Below, piece by piece: positions 45,474 to 53,834 of a stretch of 64,000 nucleotides of DNA; position 1 is the stretch's first letter; every line of letters starts with the position of its first letter. Made by a program: the position numbers and the translations under genes. This stretch comes from G051132615 sp051132615 (lineage in GTDB: Bacteria > Pseudomonadota > Gammaproteobacteria > Burkholderiales > Neisseriaceae). Under the pieces are notes generated by a model. The model did no database searches, was not told the DNA's origin, and saw only the letters and a program-made list of their open reading frames with translations. The DNA lies in assembly GCF_051132615.1 (NCBI RefSeq), contig NZ_CP152375.1, positions 1,364,001-1,428,000 on the forward strand. Direction: 5' to 3'.

Positions 45474-46275
45474 TTTTTATAGTATTCACGATTGGTTTAT
45501 TTTTAGAGAAATCGCCGACAGAATGGATGATCGACTTCGCTTGCTCAAAACACCGCCTAAAACCATCATCATCATGGGCACAGATGGCGCACAAAGTGTA
45601 CAAAAATTGGTGGCTCGTTACCCAAAAACTAAAATACTTGAAATTGATCCAGAACAATCACGACTAGATGCAAGTAAAACCATAGCAAAAACACAACAAA
45701 GCTTTTGGCAAAAATTAAGGCAGCCTTACCCCCAGCAAAGACAACAAACTTTCTTGCAAGAAGTACCAGAAAAACCTTTTGATATGCTTTGGAGCAATCT
45801 TAGCCTACAAAAAACAAAAGATCTGCCTTCGCTCTTCTCCCATTGGGCATCATTACTCAGGCCAGAAGGCATGTTATTTGCCTCAAGTTTGGGTTCAGAA
45901 ACCCTGATACAAATCCGCACATTATTAAGTGCACACAATATTATCCTCACACCAGAGCCTTTTATCGATATGCATGATATGGGTGATCTATTGGCTCAGC
46001 ATGGTTTTTCTGACCCCATTGTGGATATGGATAAAATCAGTTTAAGTTATGAACAAAACAAAACATTTTGGCAAGATATGCATTTATTGGGAATATGGCA
46101 TCTGTTAGGTATTCAAATAGAAGATCAGCCCTTAGCTAAAAAAGTGATCAATGACGCTATTGAACAGCATACTTTATCAACCATTACTTTAGAAGTTATT
46201 TACGCTCATGCAGTTAAAAACAATGCACAGGATGGTGTGAGTATTGTGCATTTTCACCCCAAAAAACATCATTAA
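45460..46275 (+). CDS. bioC: malonyl-ACP O-methyltransferase BioC (divergent)
   Basis: A 271-residue SAM-dependent methyltransferase-like protein. Typical BioC features are DFYSIHDWFIFREIADRMDD at the N-terminus (cf. BioC AAxYDxxAxVQRxVAxRL), PFDMLWSNLSLQ (motif for BioC substrates) and SHWASLLRPEGMLFASSLG. The SAM loop is unusual: IIIMGTDGAQ stands where a DLGCGTG-like motif is expected. The bioH overlap and residue pattern argue for a working BioC that methylates malonyl-ACP, but the loop needs a check. Confidence 0.75.
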   Translation: MTTSDFYSIHDWFIFREIADRMDDRLRLLKTPPKTIIIMGTDGAQSVQKLVARYPKTKILEIDPEQSRLDASKTIAKTQQSFWQKLRQPYPQQRQQTFLQEVPEKPFDMLWSNLSLQKTKDLPSLFSHWASLLRPEGMLFASSLGSETLIQIRTLLSAHNIILTPEPFIDMHDMGDLLAQHGFSDPIVDMDKISLSYEQNKTFWQDMHLLGIWHLLGIQIEDQPLAKKVINDAIEQHTLSTITLEVIYAHAVKNNAQDGVSIVHFHPKKHH

Positions 46276-46364
46276 ATACCGCTAATTCAAAGAACAACAG
46301 CAAAAATACTTTTTTCAGGTAAAATGAGCGCCTATTAAATTTCACTATTATTTTATTTAACTCA

Positions 46365-47255
46365 ATGAAAGATATGGCAAATATGGTTAAGTATTTAACA
46401 GGATTGTTACTGAGCTTAAGCTTAGTTGCTTGTGGCACCCATTCTGAACAAGACACCTTTTCTAAGAATACACAAAAAATACTGAAAAGACAGCCTACTG
46501 TTGCTCTTGCCTTAGGCGGTGGTGCTGCAAAAGGTTTTGCGCATATTGGCGTCATTAAAGTTTTAGAAAAAGAGGGCATAAAAGTAAACATCATTACAGG
46601 CACCAGCGCTGGTTCAGTTGTTGGCAGCTTATACGCGTATGGACGCAATGCCAGTCAATTAGAAACTGAAGCCATGAATCTAGATCAATTTGATGTAGCA
46701 GACTTTTCCCTATCCTTTAAAGGCCTCATTAAAGGAGAAAAGCTGGCTTCTTACATCAATAACAAAGTGAATAATAAACCAATTGAATCTTTCCCTCGTA
46801 AGTTTGCTGCTGTAGCCACTGAACTGGACAATGGCAAAATGACCATATTTTCTAAAGGCAATACAGGTCAAGCGGTAAGGGCTTCAGCCAGTATTCCTAA
46901 TATTTTTCAACCTACCGTTATTCGAGGAAAGTCTTATGTTGATGGTGGTTTGGTAGCACCTGTACCTGTTAGCGCCGCCAAACAACTAGGCGCAGATATC
47001 GTTATTGCCGTCGATATTTCGGCAAAACCGAAAAAAGGCGTTTCTCCAGGTTTCTTATCTATGTTAGATCAAAGTTTAAATATCATGAGTGTGGCGGCAT
47101 TACAGCAAGAACTTTCAAAAGCAGATGTGGTGATTAGGCCCAATATCGAAAACCTAAGTTCAGCCAGCTTTAGCCAAAGAGAAGAAGCCATTTTGGCAGG
47201 AGAAGTGGCAGCAAGAAAAGCTGTACCTCAAATTAAAGCTTTATTGGCAAAATAA
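46365..47255 (+). CDS. patatin-like phospholipase lipoprotein (RssA-like)
   Basis: A 296-residue protein. A signal peptide ends in a lipobox LSLVAC with Cys near residue 24, so it is likely a lipoprotein, unlike typical soluble RssA. The patatin dyad is complete: the oxyanion motif LGGGAAKGFAHIGV, the nucleophile in GTSAGSVVGSLY and the Asp in YVDGGLVAPVPV. It probably hydrolyses phospholipids at the envelope. It lies downstream of bioC but 89 bases away, and has a terminator at 47259. Confidence 0.9.
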   Translation: MKDMANMVKYLTGLLLSLSLVACGTHSEQDTFSKNTQKILKRQPTVALALGGGAAKGFAHIGVIKVLEKEGIKVNIITGTSAGSVVGSLYAYGRNASQLETEAMNLDQFDVADFSLSFKGLIKGEKLASYINNKVNNKPIESFPRKFAAVATELDNGKMTIFSKGNTGQAVRASASIPNIFQPTVIRGKSYVDGGLVAPVPVSAAKQLGADIVIAVDISAKPKKGVSPGFLSMLDQSLNIMSVAALQQELSKADVVIRPNIENLSSASFSQREEAILAGEVAARKAVPQIKALLAK

Positions 47256-47258
47256 TAA

Positions 47259-47298
47259 AAAATATCCCTAAGCGCGAATACAGTTTAGGGATATTTTG
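47259..47298. terminator. bidirectional terminator
   Basis: AAAATATCCCTAA (47259-47271) pairs with TTTAGGGATATTTT (47284-47297). It lies between the convergent patatin and lipoprotein genes. Confidence 0.8.
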
Positions 47299-47307
47299 TA
47301 TCAATAG

Positions 47308-47874
47308 TTAATTACATACATTATCTAAATAATAATTAAAACTCAAAATTTGCTGCCCTTGTTTATCCGCATAAATATAATTGAGTGGAATATTGTATTT
47401 TTTAGCAGTTTTAATCATAATGTCTTCACATAAAGCACGATTTTCCGCAACTTGTTGCTGAAACCCAGAGTCAATCATGTTTCGCACTTCTTCAATAAAA
47501 AAACCACCGTTACCCTGAGTAACATTAAGCAAAGTATATTTATATTCAATAATTGGGTTACGGGCATTTCCTTCTAACTCAAAACTGTCCCATTGCATGT
47601 CTTTACTCTGATACAACTGAGGTAGTTTAGTCTCTTTATTCAATTGTTCAGCATAAGCCAATAACTGAATAAATACTTCTGCTGGAACAGGTAGATTTTT
47701 TTGTGTCTCATCAGAAGCAGCCACAGGCTGTATTTCAGCGTTAAAAAACGTACTTTCCTTAGAAGCCAGAATCACTTCTGAAACTTCTGCCTTATTTTCT
47801 GCTTGCACAGTACAACCACTCAAAACAAAACAAGTCGAAAATAATAAAAAAAAAGCATTTCCCCAACCCTTCAT
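47308..47874 (-). CDS. lipoprotein of unknown function
   Basis: A 188-residue protein; ATG 47874 starts a signal peptide with lipobox LSGC (FFLLFSTCFVLSGC, Cys near residue 21). The mature part is acidic then mixed, with VFIQLLAYAEQLNKETKLPQ and a C-terminal region containing NRALCEDIMIKTAKKYNIPL and two Cys (ALC and final NVC). This C-terminal pattern is like small periplasmic proteins of unknown function with a conserved Cys pair. Family not recognised. Its promoter must lie in the 493-base AT-rich gap 47887-48379, which has small hairpins (CAGTAA/TTACTG at 48252-48269) but no gene. Confidence 0.75.
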   Translation of the reverse strand: MKGWGNAFFLLFSTCFVLSGCTVQAENKAEVSEVILASKESTFFNAEIQPVAASDETQKNLPVPAEVFIQLLAYAEQLNKETKLPQLYQSKDMQWDSFELEGNARNPIIEYKYTLLNVTQGNGGFFIEEVRNMIDSGFQQQVAENRALCEDIMIKTAKKYNIPLNYIYADKQGQQILSFNYYLDNVCN

Positions 47875-48379
47875 ACCTACATCCAAGCCTTAAATTATTG
47901 AAATATTGTTATGAGTGTACAATAAAAATGGGAATAAATGCACATACAATTTAAACAAAAAGATGATTTTTTTTCAATTTATTATTGTAATTTGTTTTAC
48001 ATATACCCATATAAATCAATAATATTTTACAAAAAAACTCAAATCAAATATTCGCACAACAACAAAAACACTTAATCAATTGTAATAATTAAAAATATTA
48101 GTGTGACTTCTTATATAAATAAAAGAGCTAGAAAAAACAAAAACACTGAAAATTCATACATTTAACCACTTAACATGCTCATTTAACACAAAGAAAGTGT
48201 TTCATTTACGACAATAAATTTTATAACATAGAGGTAGATTTAGAAATTCAGCAGTAATAACGCTTACTGTAAGAATAGGAAAATTTTGAACATATTCTGA
48301 CTATTCAACAGCAATACAGTATTTATTTAGTTTAGTGTTTATGAACCCTATTTCTAATGAATAGTTTCAACTTTATAAA

Positions 48380-48455
48380 TGGCGCACCCGACAGGGATCG
48401 AACCTGTGGCCTCCAGCTTCGGAAACTGACGCTCTTCCAACTGAGCTACGGGTGC
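48380..48455 (-). tRNA. tRNA-Arg (anticodon CCG)
   Basis: 76 bases with encoded CCA. The cloverleaf closes fully: acceptor GCACCCG/CGGGTGC, D-arm GCTC/GAGC, anticodon stem TCAGT/GCTGG with two G-T pairs, loop TTCCGAA, T-arm ACAGG/CCTGT with TTCGATC. Anticodon CCG reads CGG arginine codons, rare in this AT-rich DNA. It lies on the complementary strand, between an AT-rich non-coding gap and its own promoter side. Confidence 0.97.
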
Positions 48456-48496
48456 ATTAAAACTTGAGGAAATAAAGCTAGTCGCGAAGCTTAGCG

Positions 48497-48525
48497 TATA
48501 TAATCCTCTTTTGTAAAGCAATAAA
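48497..48525 (-). promoter_or_regulatory. probable promoter of tRNA-Arg
   Basis: On the complementary strand TTTATT (48525-48520), 17 bases, TATATA (48502-48497). A GC-rich start region (CGCTAAGCTTCGCG) follows, as in stringently controlled tRNA promoters. Confidence 0.4.
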
Positions 48526-48653
48526 AGTAAACTTTTTTAGGATTAATTACTGAGTTTCTAATCATAATGATTGGAAAGAGCAACGCTTTTCAGTATAATT
48601 CAGCAAAAATTTATTTAATTTTACTACATTACTCGTTTTGCGAGGTCGGATGA

Positions 48654-49199
48654 ATGAACAATATAAAAAATAAAATACAAGGGTCTACAACGGTAACTGT
48701 GATTGGCGCAATTGTTATTTTGGTCATTGCAGTAATCTTATTGGTGCGTTTGGCAACAACTGGCTATCATATTGACTCACCAAGTATGACACAAACAGCG
48801 GTTGATGCACGTTTAAAACCAACAGGATACTTAATGTTAGGTGATGGTGTCCCTGCAGGTCAAAGAACGGGTGAAATGGTGTTTAATAAAGTGTGTTTCC
48901 AATGCCATGCGCAAGACGCTAAAGGACAGCCAAAATCACCTAAAATGGGTAATGCTGCTGAATGGGCTCCTCGTATTGCCCAAGGTTATGAAATGTTAAT
49001 CAGCCATGCGATTAATGGTTTTATGAATGACACTATGCCTGCTAGAGGAGGACGTTCTGATTTAACAGACGAAGAAGTGGCTCGTGCTATTGCTTATATG
49101 GCAAATGCCTCAGGCGCAAACTTTACACCTCCTCCAGTAGAAGCGGATGACGAAAATGCGGAAGCTTCTGGAGAAGCAGAAGCGGCTTCTGCTGAATAA
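48654..49199 (+). CDS. membrane-anchored cytochrome c5-type protein
   Basis: A 181-residue protein. An uncleaved N-terminal anchor (VTVIGAIVILVIAVILLVRL) places the rest in the periplasm. A single haem site CFQCH (near residue 83), distal Met in TMPARGGRSDLTDEEV, and the Class I fold end AIAYMANASG. It ends in an acidic/Ala tail (EASGEAEAASAE), a trait of some beta-proteobacterial c5-like cytochromes. It likely passes electrons from the bc1 complex to a terminal oxidase. A 14-bp terminator hairpin at 49221 follows. Confidence 0.92.
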   Translation: MNNIKNKIQGSTTVTVIGAIVILVIAVILLVRLATTGYHIDSPSMTQTAVDARLKPTGYLMLGDGVPAGQRTGEMVFNKVCFQCHAQDAKGQPKSPKMGNAAEWAPRIAQGYEMLISHAINGFMNDTMPARGGRSDLTDEEVARAIAYMANASGANFTPPPVEADDENAEASGEAEAASAE

Positions 49200-49220
49200 A
49201 TAAACCATTTAAGGTAACAA

Positions 49221-49258
49221 AGAGCCAAACGCATTTTTGTATGCGTTTGGCTCTTGTT
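49221..49258 (+). terminator. cytochrome c5 terminator
   Basis: Perfect 14-bp stem AGAGCCAAACGCAT (49221-49234) / ATGCGTTTGGCTCT (49241-49254), 6-base loop, then TGTTAATTTT. It ends 25 bases before the anmK start. Confidence 0.85.
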
Positions 49259-49279
49259 AATTTTCGGAAAAAAGGATTT

Positions 49280-50374
49280 ATGCAAGAGTATTATGTCGGA
49301 CTGATGTCTGGCACCAGCTTAGACGCTGTTGATGCTGTTTTGATACAATTTAATCAATCTGTATGGCAAGGCGCGCTTGGTCATACCAGTATTCCTTTTT
49401 CACAAGAACTCAAACAAGACATACTGGCTTTACAATATACACAAACAGATGAACTACACAAAGCGGCTGTTCTGGCCAATAAACTCAGCCATATTTATGC
49501 TCAAGTGGTTAACAATCTTTTAAAACAATATGGTATTGAGCATACACAAATTAAAGCCATTGGTTGCCATGGCCAAACCATACGCCATAATCCAATGTCT
49601 GGCTACACGATTCAGTTAGTCAATTTAGCATTATTAGCTGAATTAACAGCCATTGATGTCATAGGCGATTTTCGAACACGGGATATTGCCGCAGGCGGGC
49701 AAGGTGCGCCGTTGGTGCCAGCTTTTCATCAAAGCTTATTTGCCCACCCAACCGAAAACAGGGCTATTTTAAACATTGGGGGCATTGCTAATATTACCAT
49801 TTTACCGACCAATAATCAGGTATTTGGCTTTGACACAGGGCCTGGCAATATGCTTATGGATGCATGGGTTAAAGAGAATTGGCAAAAAGATTATGATGAG
49901 TCGGGTTTATTGGCACAGCAAGGCTCTATTATGCCAGAGCTATTAAATCAATTGCTGTCTCATGCTTATTTTTCATCCGCCTTACCTAAAAGTACGGGCA
50001 GAGATTTATTTAACTTGCCTTGGCTAAAATCTTATTTAACAGGACAAGAAAACCCCTTTGATGTTCAAGCAACACTTTTGGCTTTAACCTGCCAGAGTAT
50101 TGTGCTGGCAATACAACAATATGCCCCACAAACCAAACACATCTTTATTTGTGGGGGGGGCGCACAAAACAAAGCATTAATGCAACACTTACAAAAACAA
50201 TTACCCGAGATAGGCTTTGGTTTATCAGATGAGCTTGGCCTCAATAGTCAATGGGTTGAAGCAGCAGCCTTTGCTTGGTTGGCGCAAAGATTTACCCAAC
50301 GTTTACCGGGAAATATACCAATGGTAACAGGCGCCTTAGATTTTAAAATACTGGGCGCTCTATACCCTGCTTAA
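49280..50374 (+). CDS. anmK: anhydro-N-acetylmuramic acid kinase
   Basis: A 364-residue sugar kinase. YYVGLMSGTSLDAVDAVLIQ at the N-terminus, IGCHGQTIRHNP, ADFRTRDIAAGGQGAPLVPA-like core (GDFRTRDIAAGGQGAPLVPA) and NIGGIANIT then GFDTGPGNMLMDAW bind ATP and substrate. It phosphorylates and opens 1,6-anhydro-MurNAc in cell-wall recycling. ATG 49280 follows AAAGGA (49271-49276); upstream in-frame codons run into the cytochrome terminator and are not used. Confidence 0.97.
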   Translation: MQEYYVGLMSGTSLDAVDAVLIQFNQSVWQGALGHTSIPFSQELKQDILALQYTQTDELHKAAVLANKLSHIYAQVVNNLLKQYGIEHTQIKAIGCHGQTIRHNPMSGYTIQLVNLALLAELTAIDVIGDFRTRDIAAGGQGAPLVPAFHQSLFAHPTENRAILNIGGIANITILPTNNQVFGFDTGPGNMLMDAWVKENWQKDYDESGLLAQQGSIMPELLNQLLSHAYFSSALPKSTGRDLFNLPWLKSYLTGQENPFDVQATLLALTCQSIVLAIQQYAPQTKHIFICGGGAQNKALMQHLQKQLPEIGFGLSDELGLNSQWVEAAAFAWLAQRFTQRLPGNIPMVTGALDFKILGALYPA

Positions 50375-50417
50375 ATAAAGCTCTATAATTAACAAATTAG
50401 ATAATATTTTAAAAAAA

Positions 50418-52748
50418 ATGGGTATTTTAAAAAAAATTTTTAAACCAAAAGCAGTAGAAAAAAAGAAAACCACCCCCAATCGGTTGGAGATGTTACTTGC
50501 CGATGCTGTATGGTTGCTTGCTGTTCTGGCTTTAATCTATATTGCTTTATGCTTGGCAAGCTTTTCTATTTTAGATCCTGCATGGTCACGTAGTACAACA
50601 TCGACAAGCATATCCAATCTTGGGGGTGTTTTTGGTGCCTATTTTTCGGATATTTTGTATTATATTTTTGGCCTTTCTTGCTGGTGGATTATGTTCGCCT
50701 TACTGGTTTGTCTGATTAAAACCTACCGATCATTATCAACCCCAATAGATAAGGCAACTTATAGTTTTGGCTACTGTACATTAGGAGCAGTTTTACTGCT
50801 GATCAGTAGCCCAACCGTTGAGCGGCTTTTATGGCAAGAAGAACTTGCCTCTTTGCCTATGGGTGCTGGCGGTGGATTAGGTTCGGTTTTACTGACAATG
50901 CTTGGGCAAACAATAGGCACAACGGGTACAATTTTATTCAGTATGGTCTTAGCCTTAATTGGTTTTTCTTTGATTGTACAAATTTCATGGTTGGATCTGG
51001 TTGAAAAAATTGGGGCTAAATTAGAAGCGCCTTTTGAAAAAAAACAATCTACTGTTGCCACTACTGAGCAAAAATCCAGTGTGTCTTCATTTATTAAAAC
51101 CAAAATCATCCAAAAAACTTTTCCTACCCCAACAGAAGACAAACCTGAACCTACCCACAAGAAAACAACAAAAGGGAAAAAAAGTAAATTAGAAATTAAT
51201 TCAGCTCAGCCTTCATTATTTGAAGAAGATAATCCACCTGTTGTGACAAACTCGAGTAAACCAAAAATCTCTTCCTCTTCAGGCTTACCAAACACAGATC
51301 TGCTGCAAGTGAATACTCAGGGGGAAGTCATTACTGACCCAGAAAAACTGCAAACAACTGCTAAGCTCATTACAGATAAACTGGCTGAATTTGGTGTAGG
51401 TGTGCAAGTAGTCGGCGCAACAGCAGGGCCTGTGATTACCCGATATGAAATAGAGCCAAATCAAGGCGTTAAAGGGACGCAAATTGTCAATTTGGGCAAA
51501 GATTTAGCCCGTGCACTGTCATTACAAACGATTCGGATTGTCGAAACCATTGCAGGGAAAAGCAGTATGGGCTTAGAGCTGCCAAATGAACAAAGACAAA
51601 CTGTGTATTTAAGTGACTTATTTAAAGCCAAAGTCTTCCAAAATAGTCATTCTTGCTTAACTTTAGCGCTTGGTAAAGATATTGCTGGCAGCCCTCTAGT
51701 TGCAGACTTAGCAAAAATGCCTCACTTATTGGTTGCGGGCACAACAGGCTCAGGAAAATCAGTAGCCATCAATACCATGATCATCTCTATTTTATATAAG
51801 GCAACACCAGATGATGTTCGTTTGATTATGGTCGACCCAAAAATGTTGGAACTGTCTATTTATCAAGACATTCCCCATTTACTTACCCCTGTTGTCACAG
51901 ACATGAAACTTGCGGCCAACGCCTTAAACTGGTGTGTCAGAGAAATGGATAAACGTTACCGTTTATTATCGCATGTTGGGGTACGCAACTTAAGCAGTTT
52001 TAACGAAAAAATCAAAGAAGCTCAAAAGGCTGGTTTACCGATCACCAACCCTTTTAGCCTAAATGCAGAAGAACCTGAACCTTTAGCGACGTTACCACAA
52101 ATTGTCATTATTGTGGATGAGTTTGCCGATTTAATGATGGTGGAAGGCAAAAAAGTAGAACAACTGATTGCACGTTTGGCTCAAAAAGCAAGGGCTGCAG
52201 GCATACACTTGATTTTAGCCACGCAAAGACCATCTGTTGATGTGATTACTGGTTTAATTAAAGCCAATATCCCGACCCGCATTTCATTTCAGGTATCCAG
52301 CAAAATCGACAGCCGTACTATTTTAGATCAAATGGGGGCAGAGAGCCTGTTAGGTTCAGGAGATATGCTATTCTTACCTCCTGGCACAGGTACACCAACA
52401 CGTATTCATGGCGCGTTTGTATCAGATGAGGATGTACATAATGTGGTCTCTTATCTTAAAGCTCAAGGCACACCGCACTATATTGATGATATAACCGAAC
52501 AAGTTGATGAAACCTCAACCAATACGGCCACAAGCCAAAATGAGCGTGGTGAAGATGAATTATTTGATGAAGCAGTTGCTTTTATTTTAGAGTCGCGCAA
52601 AACCTCTATTTCCTCATTACAAAGACATTTGCGTATTGGTTATAATCGAGCAGCCAATTTAATGGAATCCCTAGAAAAAGCAGGAGTGGTATCGGCTCCT
52701 GAACTAGGGGGTAGTCGCAAAATTCTTGCACAAAAAACACGAGAATAA
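50418..52748 (+). CDS. ftsK: DNA translocase FtsK
   Basis: 776 residues, short for FtsK but complete. Four membrane segments lie in the first 190 residues. A Pro/Lys/Thr-rich linker follows, then the alpha-domain (GPVITRYEIEPNQGVKGTQI), the motor beta-domain with Walker A AGTTGSGKSVAINTM near residue 440 and Walker B IVIIVDEFADLMM, and the gamma winged-helix end (DEAVAFILESRKTSISSLQR). It moves chromosomes at the division septum and reads KOPS sites. The linker is shorter than in E. coli. Confidence 0.96.
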   Translation: MGILKKIFKPKAVEKKKTTPNRLEMLLADAVWLLAVLALIYIALCLASFSILDPAWSRSTTSTSISNLGGVFGAYFSDILYYIFGLSCWWIMFALLVCLIKTYRSLSTPIDKATYSFGYCTLGAVLLLISSPTVERLLWQEELASLPMGAGGGLGSVLLTMLGQTIGTTGTILFSMVLALIGFSLIVQISWLDLVEKIGAKLEAPFEKKQSTVATTEQKSSVSSFIKTKIIQKTFPTPTEDKPEPTHKKTTKGKKSKLEINSAQPSLFEEDNPPVVTNSSKPKISSSSGLPNTDLLQVNTQGEVITDPEKLQTTAKLITDKLAEFGVGVQVVGATAGPVITRYEIEPNQGVKGTQIVNLGKDLARALSLQTIRIVETIAGKSSMGLELPNEQRQTVYLSDLFKAKVFQNSHSCLTLALGKDIAGSPLVADLAKMPHLLVAGTTGSGKSVAINTMIISILYKATPDDVRLIMVDPKMLELSIYQDIPHLLTPVVTDMKLAANALNWCVREMDKRYRLLSHVGVRNLSSFNEKIKEAQKAGLPITNPFSLNAEEPEPLATLPQIVIIVDEFADLMMVEGKKVEQLIARLAQKARAAGIHLILATQRPSVDVITGLIKANIPTRISFQVSSKIDSRTILDQMGAESLLGSGDMLFLPPGTGTPTRIHGAFVSDEDVHNVVSYLKAQGTPHYIDDITEQVDETSTNTATSQNERGEDELFDEAVAFILESRKTSISSLQRHLRIGYNRAANLMESLEKAGVVSAPELGGSRKILAQKTRE

Positions 52749-52750
52749 TC

Positions 52751-53770
52751 ATGTTTCAAACCGAAGTATATCAACCATCGTACCCACCCCAACACAAAAT
52801 AGGTGTGTTGCTACTGAATTTAGGCAGCCCTGAACAGGCAACCGCTCAGGCAGTTAAACCTTATTTAAAACAGTTCTTATCTGATAAACGCGTGATAGAG
52901 TTACCGTCTTTATTATGGCAACCTATTTTAAGAGGGCCTATTTTGACCTTTCGCCCCAAAGAAAGTGCTCAAAAATATCAACGAGTCTGGCTTAAAGAGG
53001 GCTCTCCCTTAACGGTATACACGCAAAAACAAAGTACATTATTACAAACACAATTTGATCCTGAAAAAGTAATCGTTGATTTTGCCATGAGTTATGGTAT
53101 GCCATCAGTTGAGCATGTGATGCAAAAAATGAAAGCTCAAGGTGTCACGCAATTACTGGTATTCCCTCTTTATCCTCAATATGCCGGTTCCAGTACAGCC
53201 GCAGCGCTTGATGGGGTTTTTAGGGTTTTGATGAAACAACGCAATATGTTGCCCGTTCGAACCGTGACACGTTTTTACGATCATCCTTTATACATTCAGA
53301 CCATTGCCAATAATATTCGTGCCTTTTGGCAACAACATGGCAAAGGCGACCGTTTAATGATGAGTTTTCACGGCGTCCCTTTACAAACAATCGAAAAAGG
53401 TGACCCCTACTTTGACGAGTGCCATTACAGCGCCCGTTTAATTGCACAGGCTTTAAATTTAACAGAAGAAGACTATATTGTCAGTTTCCAAAGTCGCTTT
53501 GGTAAAGCCAAATGGGTGGAACCAAGTACCCAAAATTTACTGGTAGAATTACCTAAAAAAGGCATCACAAAACTTGATGTTATTTGCCCAGGTTTTGTAT
53601 CCGACTGCTTGGAAACACTAGAAGAAATTGCGATTGATGGAAAAGAGCTGTTCACTCATGCAGGTGGCACACAATATCACTACATCCCTTGCCCTAACGA
53701 GCAACCCGAATGGGTTGAGGTATTAAAAACAATCACCCTAAAAGAGCTTCAAGGTTGGCTTGAGCAATAA
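52751..53770 (+). CDS. hemH: ferrochelatase
   Basis: A 339-residue enzyme inserting iron into protoporphyrin IX. IGVLLLNLGSPEQATAQAVK at the N-terminus, LKEGSPLTVYTQKQ, LFPLYPQYAGSSTAA (family signature), the catalytic His in MSFHGVPLQTIEKGDPYF, FQSRFGKAKWVEPST and CPGFVSDCLETLEEI. It starts 2 bases after the ftsK stop, so the two genes are co-transcribed. A bidirectional terminator at 53781 separates it from emrB. Confidence 0.97.
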   Translation: MFQTEVYQPSYPPQHKIGVLLLNLGSPEQATAQAVKPYLKQFLSDKRVIELPSLLWQPILRGPILTFRPKESAQKYQRVWLKEGSPLTVYTQKQSTLLQTQFDPEKVIVDFAMSYGMPSVEHVMQKMKAQGVTQLLVFPLYPQYAGSSTAAALDGVFRVLMKQRNMLPVRTVTRFYDHPLYIQTIANNIRAFWQQHGKGDRLMMSFHGVPLQTIEKGDPYFDECHYSARLIAQALNLTEEDYIVSFQSRFGKAKWVEPSTQNLLVELPKKGITKLDVICPGFVSDCLETLEEIAIDGKELFTHAGGTQYHYIPCPNEQPEWVEVLKTITLKELQGWLEQ

Positions 53771-53780
53771 CACTTCATAA

Positions 53781-53815
53781 AAAATAGGCTTTATTCAAAA
53801 ATAAAGCCTATTTTA
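53781..53815. terminator. bidirectional terminator between hemH and emrB
   Basis: Perfect 14-bp stem AAAATAGGCTTTAT (53781-53794) / ATAAAGCCTATTTT (53801-53814). Confidence 0.85.
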
Positions 53816-53834
53816 TTCGAATCAAAAAGCCTTT

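Noticed and set aside
46214..46648. 144-codon frame opposite the patatin gene start
   Set aside because: Shadow of bioC end and patatin coding sequence; no start signal.
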